Below, in pieces: positions 9,179-18,625 of a stretch of 64,000 nt of DNA (its first letter is position 1; each line of letters starts with the position of its first letter). A program made the position numbers and the translations under genes. Where the stretch lies: assembly GCF_963931955.1 (NCBI RefSeq), contig NZ_OZ008337.1:930001-994000 (forward strand). Reading direction: 5' to 3'. This DNA comes from Wolbachia endosymbiont (group A) of Longitarsus flavicornis. Its GTDB lineage: Bacteria; Pseudomonadota; Alphaproteobacteria; Rickettsiales; Anaplasmataceae. Below the pieces are notes generated by a model. The model searched no databases, was not told the DNA's origin, and saw only the letters and a list, made by a program, of their open reading frames with translations.

Positions 9179-10618
9179 TTAAAAATCAATCGAATCTTCA
9201 CATGTTTGTTCTTCATAAAAGAAGTTCAATGTTATCGTAGTACCAAGTTTCGCTTCACTTTTAATGTCAAAAGTTCCACCCATTAACTCTACTAATTTCT
9301 TGCTTAGCGGTAATCCGATGCCTGTACCTTCGTTTCTATATCCCGAATCTGCTTGGCCAAAAACAGACATAACTTTATATATATCCTGCTGCATTATTCC
9401 TATTCCATTGTCATGAAACTCAATGGTTAATAAGTTTTTTTCTATATTTTCTTTTATCACCATTCTTATTAAACCATCTTTGGGAGTAAACTTGATTGAG
9501 TTTGATAATAAATTTATTATAACTTGTTTCATTCTCTTGGGATCTGCAATGACTAATAATTGTTTATTAGTCATCTCTTTTTTTAAATTAATCCCGGCTT
9601 CTTTTAATTTAGGCAATAGCATATTTACACATGAATCTATTATTTTGTTCAGGTTAAACTTCACTTTTTCTACTGTTAAACTACTTGATTCAGCTTTTGA
9701 AAAATCTAACACATCATTAATTAAGGCAAGTAAGTGTGTCCCTGCATTATATATATCGTCTGCATACTCCTTGTATTGAGAGTTATCCATTGAACCTAAA
9801 GTTTCATTTTTGATCAACTCTGCAAATCCAATAATAGCATTAAGAGGTGTGCGTAATTCATGTGTAACGCTTGCAAAAAACTTTAGCTTGTTTGCATTTT
9901 CTTGCTCTAATGCCTCTTTTATCTGCTGTAATTCAATGTTAGTTTTATGTTGCTTGGCCAGCATTTTGGTATTAGAAAAGTGCAAATAGAACATTATTAA
10001 TATTAAAATTATTAATAATAAGCCTAAAAATATTAAAAATAGGCCATATGCTATAACATAAGAATTATTGTAGTTTCGAAGAATCTTCAAAAAAAACGAC
10101 GGTTTAACGCTATTTTCATGGAATATAGGAAAAATAGAAGTTAATGTATTTCCTGTAGTATAAAATATTTCTTGGTTACTTAATAGTTCATCAATTTCAT
10201 CGTTTGTAAGTAACTGTTCATAATCATAATCTTGAGTGTTAAAATTACTGAATATTATTCTGCCGTTTTGATCATATAGTATTAAGCTGAAATCCTTTAC
10301 TTTGCTCACTGATTGTAATAATTCAGCACGTAGTTTTACTAGTTGGTTTATGTAGTCAAAATTTTTGTATTTAATGTGATGCTTTTCTATTAGTAAATAA
10401 TGGTATTTTTTTATTATACCATTTTCTAATACACTTTTTAAGTTTACACTTGAATCACGGTAAGAAGAAAGGAAATTACTCCTTAGTAAATAATTACAAT
10501 ATATCACACTGAATAAAATCATAAAAATTGATGAGAATAATGCGATAACTTTTGTGTATTTGTTTTTCCCCAGTGCAGAAAACATTAATTTACCTATCTT
10601 ATACATATCCTTACTCAT
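9179..10618 (-). CDS. Membrane sensor histidine kinase (PleC/DivJ-like)
   Basis: The 479-residue protein has membrane segments at about 22-44 and 187-213 enclosing a periplasmic sensor region of some 140 residues. A HisKA domain follows with the phosphorylated His253 in SVTHELRTPLN. The HATPase domain has an N box NLLSNSIKFTP, then DNGIGI and GTGIGLPLSKKLVELMGG. No receiver domain is fused. In this bacterial family the few kinases are PleC, CckA and NtrY types; layout and H-box favour PleC, which would act on a PleD/DivK-type regulator. The exact assignment is inferred. Confidence 0.85.
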   Translation of the reverse strand: MSKDMYKIGKLMFSALGKNKYTKVIALFSSIFMILFSVIYCNYLLRSNFLSSYRDSSVNLKSVLENGIIKKYHYLLIEKHHIKYKNFDYINQLVKLRAELLQSVSKVKDFSLILYDQNGRIIFSNFNTQDYDYEQLLTNDEIDELLSNQEIFYTTGNTLTSIFPIFHENSVKPSFFLKILRNYNNSYVIAYGLFLIFLGLLLIILILIMFYLHFSNTKMLAKQHKTNIELQQIKEALEQENANKLKFFASVTHELRTPLNAIIGFAELIKNETLGSMDNSQYKEYADDIYNAGTHLLALINDVLDFSKAESSSLTVEKVKFNLNKIIDSCVNMLLPKLKEAGINLKKEMTNKQLLVIADPKRMKQVIINLLSNSIKFTPKDGLIRMVIKENIEKNLLTIEFHDNGIGIMQQDIYKVMSVFGQADSGYRNEGTGIGLPLSKKLVELMGGTFDIKSEAKLGTTITLNFFYEEQTCEDSIDF

Positions 10619-10672
10619 TGCGAAACAACGGCTTTTATGTTATTAATAATAAAATTTAGCATATAATATTTT

Positions 10673-11848
10673 ATGACAATTTCTCCTATTTTGCCAGTTT
10701 ATTCTCCTATTAACATAAATTTTTCTTATGGTAAAGACATTTACTTGTATGATATTGACGGTAAGCGCTACGTAGATTTTCACTCTGGAATAGCCGTTAG
10801 CAGCTTAGGTCACACCAATTCGCGATTAATTAGTGCTCTAAAATTGCAAGGAGAAAAATTATGGCATATATCAAATACCTATAATATACCTGCTGCCAAT
10901 AATTTTGCAGAAAAATTAATAAACAACAGTTTCGCTGACACTGTATTTTTCTCAAATTCTGGATCAGAGGCAGTAGAATGTGGACTTAAGATTGCTAGGA
11001 TCTATCAAAATGGAAAAGGCAATAAAAATCGTCACAGAATTTTAACATTTCATGGTGCATTTCATGGAAGAACCTTTTTAACTTGTGCTACAAACGATAA
11101 ACAGAAATTTTCTGAATTACTAAATCCCTACATTGATTGGTGTGATAACATCGAGCCCAATATTGAGAGCGTAAAGAAAGCAATTTCAAGTGGTATAGGC
11201 GTTATATTAATAGAACCAATACAAGGGCAAGGTGGTATCAAAGTAATGAATGAAGTCTTTATGAAAGAACTAAGAAGGCTGTGTGATGAAAATGACATAT
11301 TGTTATTTTTTGATTGCGTACAATGCGGTGCTGGTAGGACAGGAAAATTATTCGCATACGAACATATAGGAGTGGAACCTGATATATGTGCCCTTGCAAA
11401 AGGAATAGGAGGAGGCTTTCCGCTGGGAGTTTGTCTTGCAACTGAAAAGGCTGCTAAATACATGGCATTTGGTATGCACGGTTCCACTTTTGGTGGCAAT
11501 CCACTTGCAACTTCAATAGGCAATGTTGTGCTTGAAGAATTGCTAAGTCCTGGCTTTTTGAAAAATGTTGAAATTAGAGGTAAATACTTAAAAAATAAAC
11601 TAGAAAACTTAGCAAGTAAATTTCCAATAATAGAAGAAGTAAGAGGAAAAGGGTTAATGCTTGGAATAAAAGTGAAAGCAAACAATAAAAAGTTCGCAGA
11701 AGAATTAAGTCACCGCGGCTTACTGACTGTTGGAGTAACATCAGATAACGTTGTGAGAATTTTACCTCCACTAATTATTACTGAAAAAGAGATTGATGAA
11801 GGAGTTGAGATTCTTAGACAATACTTATCTGAGAGATCTTCTGATTAA
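10673..11848 (+). CDS. argD: Acetylornithine/succinyldiaminopimelate aminotransferase
   Basis: The 391-residue class III PLP aminotransferase has SNSGSEAVECGLKIAR (phosphate-binding), FHGAFHGRTF, the Asp of LFFDCVQCGAGRTG, and the PLP Lys in CALAKGIGGGFPLG. Members transaminate N-acetylornithine and N-succinyl-LL-DAP. Nothing else for arginine synthesis is visible here, and Wolbachia keep the diaminopimelate route for lipid II, so a DapC role is the more likely one (inference). rimM follows after 14 bases. Confidence 0.92.
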   Translation: MTISPILPVYSPININFSYGKDIYLYDIDGKRYVDFHSGIAVSSLGHTNSRLISALKLQGEKLWHISNTYNIPAANNFAEKLINNSFADTVFFSNSGSEAVECGLKIARIYQNGKGNKNRHRILTFHGAFHGRTFLTCATNDKQKFSELLNPYIDWCDNIEPNIESVKKAISSGIGVILIEPIQGQGGIKVMNEVFMKELRRLCDENDILLFFDCVQCGAGRTGKLFAYEHIGVEPDICALAKGIGGGFPLGVCLATEKAAKYMAFGMHGSTFGGNPLATSIGNVVLEELLSPGFLKNVEIRGKYLKNKLENLASKFPIIEEVRGKGLMLGIKVKANNKKFAEELSHRGLLTVGVTSDNVVRILPPLIITEKEIDEGVEILRQYLSERSSD

Positions 11849-11862
11849 ATACTTGCATTAAT

Positions 11863-12369
11863 ATGAACGACAATCTGGTATGCCTCGGAATTATTACCTC
11901 TCCTCACGGAATTAAAGGAGCGGTTAAATTAAAAACTTTTACCGAAAAACCTGAAAATATCTCCTTATATGGTGAGCTAATAAGTGGTGATGAGAATTAT
12001 AAAATAGACTCAGTATCCATCATAGGTGATAATTTAGTAATAGCTACAATAAGTGGAGTAAATTCCCGTAATGAAGCAGAGCTTTTGAGGAATAAGAAGC
12101 TATATATAGAAAGAAGCAAGTTACCAGAGCTAGATGATGAGGATGAATTTTACCAAAGTGACCTTGTAGATATGGAAGTAAGGCTGAAAAGTAATGAATT
12201 ATATGGCTATGTAAAATCTGTGTATAATTTCGGCTCAGGAGATATATTAGAAATTTCGGTTATCAGTACAAAAAAGAATATTATGCTGTCTTTCACTAAA
12301 GAGATATTTCCACATGTAAATATAAAGGGGAGGTATATAGTATTAAATATGCCAGAATTTATTGGCTAA
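11863..12369 (+). CDS. rimM: 16S rRNA processing protein RimM
   Basis: The 168-residue protein shows the RimM start LGIITSPHGIKGAVKLKTFTE and the linker YQSDLVDMEV into the C-terminal PRC-barrel-like domain. RimM binds S19 and helps mature the 30S head. The length is typical. It follows argD closely and precedes efp. Confidence 0.93.
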   Translation: MNDNLVCLGIITSPHGIKGAVKLKTFTEKPENISLYGELISGDENYKIDSVSIIGDNLVIATISGVNSRNEAELLRNKKLYIERSKLPELDDEDEFYQSDLVDMEVRLKSNELYGYVKSVYNFGSGDILEISVISTKKNIMLSFTKEIFPHVNIKGRYIVLNMPEFIG

Positions 12370-12377
12370 TAAAGACT

Positions 12378-12405
12378 TTGATATTTATATAAAGCTATTT
12401 ATAAT
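12378..12405 (+). promoter_or_regulatory. Sigma-70-type promoter of efp
   Basis: TTGATA (12378-12383) and TATAAT (12400-12405) are 16 bases apart, 26 bases before the efp start. The spacing and the perfect -10 make this one of the clearest promoters in the window. Confidence 0.65.
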
Positions 12406-12431
12406 TGTAAGATCAAACTGAAAATGTAATT

Positions 12432-12998
12432 ATGGCAGAAAGAGCTAACGATATCAGACCAGGTCAGGTGTTGGAACATAACGGCGGATTATTTTTGGTT
12501 GTAGGTATTATGCATACTCAACCTGGTAAAGGTGGTGCATACATACAAGCCGAAATGAAAAACATCAAAACCGGAGCAAAACACTATGAAAGATTTCGCT
12601 CTGATGCAACAATCAGAAGGGCAATTTTAGATGAAGAGGAGTATGTTTACCTTTTCACTGAAGGAAGCATTGTAAATCTTATGCATCCAAATAATTATGA
12701 GCAAATCACTATAAATTTGGATTTATTGGGAGAAAAAAAGATTTATTTGCAAGATAATATGAAAATTAAAGTAGTAACTTATCAAGACAAAATAATTTCT
12801 GCGCATGTGCCTGATTATGTTACACTTGCTGTGAAAGAAACAGAGTCTGTTATTAAAGGACAAACTGCTACTGCTTCTTATAAGCCTGCAATTTTAGAAA
12901 ACGGAATGCGTGTTAACGTGCCTCAGTTTATAAAAGAAGAGGATAAAATTATAGTACACACTACTGATGACAGCTATTACGAAAGAGTAAAAGAGTAA
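12432..12998 (+). CDS. efp: Elongation factor P
   Basis: The 188-residue three-domain factor relieves ribosomes stalled at polyproline. The tip loop is TQPGKGGAY with Lys33, the position that is modified in E. coli (Lys34). The C-terminal ITVHTTDDSYYERV-type ending is present. No modification enzyme (EpmA/EpmB) is in the window. The stop codon is immediately followed by the ATG of the SuhB-like gene. Confidence 0.96.
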   Translation: MAERANDIRPGQVLEHNGGLFLVVGIMHTQPGKGGAYIQAEMKNIKTGAKHYERFRSDATIRRAILDEEEYVYLFTEGSIVNLMHPNNYEQITINLDLLGEKKIYLQDNMKIKVVTYQDKIISAHVPDYVTLAVKETESVIKGQTATASYKPAILENGMRVNVPQFIKEEDKIIVHTTDDSYYERVKE

Positions 12999-13694
12999 AT
13001 GTCCATTTCCTCACCACGAATCAATGTGATGCTTGATTCTGTACGCAGTGCTTCCAAGCAGCTTATGCGCGATTTTAATGAATTGCAAATCTCCAGTGTT
13101 AAGTCAGCGGACTTTATCAATAAAACTTATTCAAAATCCAAGCAAACCATATACGATTGCTTGCACGACTACAAACGAGACTATGGGTTTATTTCCGAAG
13201 ATGATACTGATCAAGAAGTAAAAGATGACACTTATACCTGGTTTATTATGCCTATAGAGGGCAGGGAGAATTTTTCTAGTTGCATGGTTTATTTTGCAGT
13301 ATCAGTCTGTCTCATTCATAAAAACAAAGTTGTAGCAGCTGTAATTGATGCTCCGGCTCTTAGAGAAACTTTTTGGGCAGAAGAAAAGAAAGGTGCTTTT
13401 CTTGAGGATTTTAGATCTCGTCATATAAAAATGCGGGTGAAAAGCCGTGAAGGGGGTCTAATAGATGTAAGTGGTAATTTGTTAAATAAATTGCTGCCTG
13501 GCAATAGTAATGTACGCTCCATAGGTTCAACAATTTTAGGCTTTGCATACCTTGCGGCAGGAAGGCACAGAGGAACAGTTTATTCTGGAGTTAACAAATA
13601 TAAAACCTTGCTCGGTAGACTTTTTCTACAAGAAAGCGGTGGAAGGCTAACAGAAGACAACGGATTGATTATTGCTGGAGATATAAAACTATAG
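12999..13694 (+). CDS. SuhB/inositol monophosphatase-family protein, catalytically degenerate
   Basis: The 231-residue protein follows the inositol monophosphatase fold from end to end: SEDDT at 66-70 in place of SEE, WFIMPIEGRENF from 81 in place of WIIDPIDGTTNF, and a C-terminal KYKTLLGRLFLQESGG in place of the WD-containing block. The metal-binding Asp residues are Met84, Glu87 and Lys/Lys, so phosphatase activity is very unlikely. E. coli SuhB has a non-catalytic role in rRNA antitermination with NusA/NusB, which offers one possible job (inference). It is directly joined to efp. Confidence 0.8.
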   Translation: MSISSPRINVMLDSVRSASKQLMRDFNELQISSVKSADFINKTYSKSKQTIYDCLHDYKRDYGFISEDDTDQEVKDDTYTWFIMPIEGRENFSSCMVYFAVSVCLIHKNKVVAAVIDAPALRETFWAEEKKGAFLEDFRSRHIKMRVKSREGGLIDVSGNLLNKLLPGNSNVRSIGSTILGFAYLAAGRHRGTVYSGVNKYKTLLGRLFLQESGGRLTEDNGLIIAGDIKL

Positions 13695-13738
13695 CTAAAG
13701 TAATTTATGTTTACCTACAATTTGATAAGCGTAAAACT

Positions 13739-13802
13739 CGTCATTCCGCTACTTGTTAGCGGAATCCATGCTGAGATACCGCGAATAAATCGCGGTATGA
13801 CG
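13739..13802. repeat. Wolbachia-type intergenic palindrome
   Basis: A 64-bp unit bounded by CGTCAT/ATGACG holds two perfect 9-bp hairpins, ATTCCGCTA/TAGCGGAAT and ATACCGCGA/TCGCGGTAT. It lies between the convergent SuhB-like and hemA genes, so it could also serve as a bidirectional terminator. Confidence 0.75.
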
Positions 13803-13812
13803 TAGGGCTGTA

Positions 13813-15021
13813 CTAGCTATAGCATAAACAGGCTAAAGAGATAGACAACTTCTCAAAAACTTTTACAAGAGATTCTGTCAAATGTTCTATCATTTCATCT
13901 GTATGATAAGGTGTAGGGGTAATACGGAAACGCTCAGTTCCTCTTGGAACTGTCGGGTAATTTATATGTTGAACATATATTCTATGCTCATCAAATAATA
14001 ATTTTGATGCTTTTTTGGATAACTCTGGGTCGCCAATTATTATTGGAATTATATGAGTTTCTGTTGGAATGAAGTTAATTCCTGCATTTCTCAGTGAGTT
14101 TTTTACTTTTTCAACGACTTGCTTTTGCTTTTCCCTTTCAATGTTACTCGATTTTAGGTGCTCAACGCTTGCCTTTGCTGCCGCTGCTAAAACAGGCGAC
14201 ATAGCAGTGGTGAAAATAAATCCTGGAGCGGAACTTCTTATTACATCTACCAAGCTCTTTGAAGACGCGATATACCCACCCATAACTCCAAAAGCCTTCG
14301 ATAGTGTACCTTGAATAATGGTTATTCTATCCATCAGGCCTTCTCTTTCTGCAATTCCGCCACCACGTGAACCATACATGCCAACTGCGTGCACCTCATC
14401 CAAGTAGGTAATTGCATTATGTTGATCTGCCAGGTCGCATATCGCTTCAAGCGGTGCTATGTCACCATCCATTGAATATACGGATTCAAGAGCTATGATT
14501 TTTGGTGTCTTTTTGTCTATAGACTTGAGTAACTGCTCTAGATGATCAACATTATTGTGTTTAAATATATGTTTTGGTCTTTTTCCTGATTTTATGCCTT
14601 CTATCATCGAAGAATGGTTCTTCTCGTCTGAAAAAATTACTACGCCCGGAATAACAGACGATAAAGTGCTAAGTGTTGTCTGGTTAGCGAGATAGCCACA
14701 AGCAAAAGTTAAAGCAGCCTCCTTTTTATGCAAACAAGCTAAGGATTTTTCCAGTTCAACAACCTCTTTTGTTGTACCAGATATATTTCTTGTTCCTCCA
14801 GCGCCAACAGATGAATTTTGAATAGCGGCAATAACACTCTCATTCTGTGACATTCCCAAATAGTTATTACTGCACCAGACGATTACTTCCCTATTTCTTT
14901 CATAGTCCATAATGTGGGGGAGCCTACCTGGCAATGACGCAAAGTTCGTAAACTCACGGTAGCGCCCCTCATCTTTTATATCTTTGATTTTGTTCAAGAA
15001 TATTTCTTCGTAGTTTACCAA
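13813..15021 (-). CDS. hemA: 5-aminolevulinate synthase
   Basis: The 402-residue PLP enzyme condenses glycine with succinyl-CoA, the first haem step in alphaproteobacteria. Recognisable are WCSNNYLGMS, GAGGTRNISGT, FSDEKNHSSMIEGI, YLDEVHAVGMYG and the PLP Lys in GTLSKAFGVMGGY, then FIFTTAMSP. The length matches the family (about 400). The short LACLCYS tail runs up to the palindromic repeat and may be partly recruited from it. Confidence 0.95.
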   Translation of the reverse strand: MVNYEEIFLNKIKDIKDEGRYREFTNFASLPGRLPHIMDYERNREVIVWCSNNYLGMSQNESVIAAIQNSSVGAGGTRNISGTTKEVVELEKSLACLHKKEAALTFACGYLANQTTLSTLSSVIPGVVIFSDEKNHSSMIEGIKSGKRPKHIFKHNNVDHLEQLLKSIDKKTPKIIALESVYSMDGDIAPLEAICDLADQHNAITYLDEVHAVGMYGSRGGGIAEREGLMDRITIIQGTLSKAFGVMGGYIASSKSLVDVIRSSAPGFIFTTAMSPVLAAAAKASVEHLKSSNIEREKQKQVVEKVKNSLRNAGINFIPTETHIIPIIIGDPELSKKASKLLFDEHRIYVQHINYPTVPRGTERFRITPTPYHTDEMIEHLTESLVKVFEKLSISLACLCYS

Positions 15022-15089
15022 GTTTTCATTCGCTAATAATTAATATAATTATAATAAATTATTAAATGGTAAACTACAATATTTATTCT

Positions 15090-18000
15090 TCAACTTACTG
15101 TTGCAGCAAGCTCTTTATCAGCTATAAGTTCAACATTACTACCCTTAAATGAACTTGAAGGTCTGTTACAGCAATATATGATTAAAGCAGCAACTAAACA
15201 ACAAACTCCAACACCTGCTATTATTCCTGTTGTCAGCAAGCTAACACTAAAAGCAAAATATGCAACCGGTGTAGCAACTCCTGCAAGTACTCCAGCTACT
15301 GCTAACGTCCATGTAGTTATGGTAGGCCACTTACTCTTTTGCGTATTTTGTGTTGCAGTAATACTTCCATTTCCTGGATTATTAGGCAGCTTGCCATTGG
15401 TTTGAGTATCATTCACCTGCTCAGATTTGTTGTTAGCTACTGAAGGTATTAGTGTTGGCTTCAGTGCCGGTGTTGTTTGTGGTGTCGGCTCTGGCGTAGG
15501 TGTTGGAATTGGGTTCGGTGTTAGGTTCGGCGTTGGCGCCGGCGTAGGTGTTGGAATTGGATCTTCCTCTGAAAGCCTATGACCGTCAATATCATCCTGT
15601 GCCCCAGTGCCAATAGCATTGCGAGTTCTATCATTAAGTGCACCATTCTTATACAAATCTGTAAGTACTTTTACTATATTTTGCAATTCTTCTGGACTTG
15701 CTTCGTTGATCACATTCAAATTAAAGGTAATGCAACCATTAGAGGCAGGAAGTTGGATTTCCGATATTCCATTGTTAAGAAACTCCTGTACCGTAAGCTT
15801 AAGCGGAGTAAAATCCTCTCTACCATGCTTGTTGAAAATTTCAATGACATTGAGGGAAGCAAGCTGTTGACTACTTAAAACTGCAGATTGCAAATTCTGT
15901 GCATTTCTTGTTTTGACAGTAATATTTCTTTCATGCGCAACTTTCAATGGAGTATAGCCAAAACTATCTCGTACCCTAATAGATTGAGGAGAATGCGTGT
16001 TATCTTCTGGAGGTGGAGAAACTTTAACAAACTCGTTATCACTACCGTCAGTAACATCCTTATCACTCACAAGACTATCTACTTTTTTAGGTATAGTTAC
16101 TGCTGCATTAGCAGAGGCTTCTGTATCTTCAACATCACCACTCGCAGAACTCTGTGGTGAAAGTGGTGGTGAATCTGGCTGCTCATCGCCGCTTTGAACA
16201 TCATTCACTTGTCCAGAGTTTTCGTTAGCTACTGAAGGCACTGGTTCTAGTATTGGTGCTGGTTTTGTATCTTGTTCATCAGTTTTAAACGTAGAATTCT
16301 TCTCACCATTTGTGCCATTATCTAAAGGATTATCATCATTCGAAGAACCTAGACCACCTGCTTGTTCTACATATCCAGCAGGTTGGACAGGAGCTTGTTT
16401 CTTCTTACTACTATCAACTTCAGTGATTACCTTTGAGCCATCATTTTTACCAACATATAGTTCTCTAAATGGCACTTCTTTTTCTTGTTCATTTTTCTTT
16501 TTTTCTTCTTTAGATCGTTTTATGCTCTCTTGACGTTTTTTAGCACTATTTTTACCCATTTCACCCTCCTCAAAACTATTGCTAATGAGCTCCTCTGTCG
16601 AGTCCTCTCTATTATTCATAATATTTTCTCGTCTGTCCACATTTTCTTGTGGCTGTTGACTGTCAGTACTTTTGGATTTTTGACTACTTAATTGACTATT
16701 ATTTTTTCCATCCACTGCTTGGCTTGAGGTTGCAGTTTCGCCTATCATAGCTGAGGTATCCTCTACATTCACAATAGGTGATGCTGCATTATCACTGCTT
16801 CTTTTATTAACTTGTGTATTCGCTTGTGTCTGTATATTTGCTTTACTGGAAGTATTGATTAATTCACTACTTTCTAACAAACTTCTAATTAGATATAGAT
16901 TTGTCAAAGTATCTCTATTTTTTTGACACTCATTACGAGTCATACTTGGAGAAAGTTCCATACTTATTTTTTCAAGCTGTTCTGCAACTACTGGTAAAGC
17001 TTTCTCAAATTCTTCCTTGTATATTGCCTGAAGAGCTGCGAATTTTAGGTCAACATGCTGACATAAGAGTACAACAACTTCACAATTAGCTTCTTTTATA
17101 GCATTTCTCAGTATATTTTGTATGGTTTGCCTGAATACTTGCTGTTTATTACTGAGTATGCTTTGACAAACTTGAACATGAACCAGAACACTGGCTATAA
17201 TGTCTTGACTTCCAGTATTAGATAATGCAACTAGAGTTGATTCGCATGTGTTATCAAATTCGTTATTTTTAAGTTTATGATCAAGATAATTAATCACATC
17301 GTTGCTGCATTCAGCACATTTTTCACACAAGTGCTCGATAAATGCAATATTACCAGCATCCAAAGCAGTTTTCAGAATTAAATCATAAATTTCTTTTCTG
17401 CCACGAGCTCCTATGTTTTTCAGGATTTGTTGCCTTAGTATTGTAATAACTTTATCATCTGCAAATGCTTGTTCATATACATCGTAAATGGCATGATCTG
17501 CACTATTAGTGTATCGTTTGCACAAGTATTCAACGACAGATATGTGTTCTTGACTTATCGCAGTTTCTAACAAGGTAGCAAAGCTCTTTTTTAATAACTC
17601 TTCTGTTGAGGCTTTTTTAGTTGGCTCATTAATATATCTTTCAAATGCACCTAGCACTATCGTGATGAATTCTTCATTTTTGATCAGAGACGCTGTTTCA
17701 AGCACACCATACAAAGGATCAGGTTTACTTGTTTTTAACACCTGTCCAAAATCTCTTAAAACGTGTTCGACAAAAACTGCATTTAATAATTCTTGCTCTT
17801 TTCTTAGTGCTATAACTGAGAAAAAGTCAATCTTATTAGGTTCGACAAGTTGTATAGCTTGACCTTTTAATCTTCCATAAACTCCATCGGTACCATGGAA
17901 TTTTTCTATAAAAGCTTCAATATATTTTTGACCACCAATAAGTAAAGGTAAAAGACTCAAATTTTCTTTAATAAAAAGTATGTCCTGATATCGTTCTGTC

Positions 18001-18587
18001 AGCTTGTCATTAGCTGCAATTGCCAATAGTACCAATTCTTTTACTGAATAATCATACTTGAACTCCTCTTGATCAAATTTATACTGTGATAGTACATTTG
18101 AATATATATGTTGGTGATCACTCCGATTTAAATCTAAGTTAAGTTGTTGCTCACAAAAACTCTTTAAATTTACATTATCCAGCGTAATAGACCTGCCTTC
18201 ATAATCTTCAATATTTTGTACAACCTCGTCTAGTTCTTCACAATTATCTTCTTGTATAGCTTGATTTAGGATATTTGTTATTTCAGCAAAAGTTAAACTT
18301 TTAGAAATGATATCAAATGAAACTTCATCTTTTAATTCTACGGTAAGCGACCTATCACAACCATCAGGAAAGTTTGCAAGTATTGCATTCTCTAAACTTA
18401 GATCTTCAGGGGATGTACTACATGGAGTAGCTGGTATCTCTTGATTTTCGCCATCTAAACCTTCAGACTTCTCTTGACTCTCATTACCTAAATCTTCAGA
18501 ATGGCGACGATCTTTAGTTGTTTCTTGATTCTCTTCTGTGCCCAAATTAACCCAACTTGAATCTAAAGAGTCAGTTTGATTAACCAT
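15090..18587 (-). CDS. Large acidic repeat protein with C-terminal membrane pair (candidate effector)
   Basis: I do not recognise this 1165-residue protein. It opens with an acidic, low-complexity stretch (1-60). From about 100 to 560 come degenerate ankyrin-like helix pairs (for example ISVVEYLC, IAFIEHLC, EVVVLLC). A long Ser/Glu/Lys/Gln-rich region (580-860) is followed by one ankyrin-like DSFGYTPLKVAHERN, a Pro-Thr repeat at about 1030-1070 and two hydrophobic segments at 1100-1145, then a short polar tail. AGGAG lies at a good distance before the ATG. The size, charge and modular plan suggest a host-directed membrane protein; secretion is inferred. Confidence 0.85.
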   Translation of the reverse strand: MVNQTDSLDSSWVNLGTEENQETTKDRRHSEDLGNESQEKSEGLDGENQEIPATPCSTSPEDLSLENAILANFPDGCDRSLTVELKDEVSFDIISKSLTFAEITNILNQAIQEDNCEELDEVVQNIEDYEGRSITLDNVNLKSFCEQQLNLDLNRSDHQHIYSNVLSQYKFDQEEFKYDYSVKELVLLAIAANDKLTERYQDILFIKENLSLLPLLIGGQKYIEAFIEKFHGTDGVYGRLKGQAIQLVEPNKIDFFSVIALRKEQELLNAVFVEHVLRDFGQVLKTSKPDPLYGVLETASLIKNEEFITIVLGAFERYINEPTKKASTEELLKKSFATLLETAISQEHISVVEYLCKRYTNSADHAIYDVYEQAFADDKVITILRQQILKNIGARGRKEIYDLILKTALDAGNIAFIEHLCEKCAECSNDVINYLDHKLKNNEFDNTCESTLVALSNTGSQDIIASVLVHVQVCQSILSNKQQVFRQTIQNILRNAIKEANCEVVVLLCQHVDLKFAALQAIYKEEFEKALPVVAEQLEKISMELSPSMTRNECQKNRDTLTNLYLIRSLLESSELINTSSKANIQTQANTQVNKRSSDNAASPIVNVEDTSAMIGETATSSQAVDGKNNSQLSSQKSKSTDSQQPQENVDRRENIMNNREDSTEELISNSFEEGEMGKNSAKKRQESIKRSKEEKKKNEQEKEVPFRELYVGKNDGSKVITEVDSSKKKQAPVQPAGYVEQAGGLGSSNDDNPLDNGTNGEKNSTFKTDEQDTKPAPILEPVPSVANENSGQVNDVQSGDEQPDSPPLSPQSSASGDVEDTEASANAAVTIPKKVDSLVSDKDVTDGSDNEFVKVSPPPEDNTHSPQSIRVRDSFGYTPLKVAHERNITVKTRNAQNLQSAVLSSQQLASLNVIEIFNKHGREDFTPLKLTVQEFLNNGISEIQLPASNGCITFNLNVINEASPEELQNIVKVLTDLYKNGALNDRTRNAIGTGAQDDIDGHRLSEEDPIPTPTPAPTPNLTPNPIPTPTPEPTPQTTPALKPTLIPSVANNKSEQVNDTQTNGKLPNNPGNGSITATQNTQKSKWPTITTWTLAVAGVLAGVATPVAYFAFSVSLLTTGIIAGVGVCCLVAALIIYCCNRPSSSFKGSNVELIADKELAATVS

Positions 18588-18625
18588 ATCTTATCTCCTA
18601 ACTAGCAGCTAAGCTAAGTATAGCA

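Noticed and set aside
11128..11685. 185-codon minus-strand ORF within argD
   Set aside because: It runs antisense to a well-conserved enzyme; its Pro/Ser-rich composition is what complementing argD produces.
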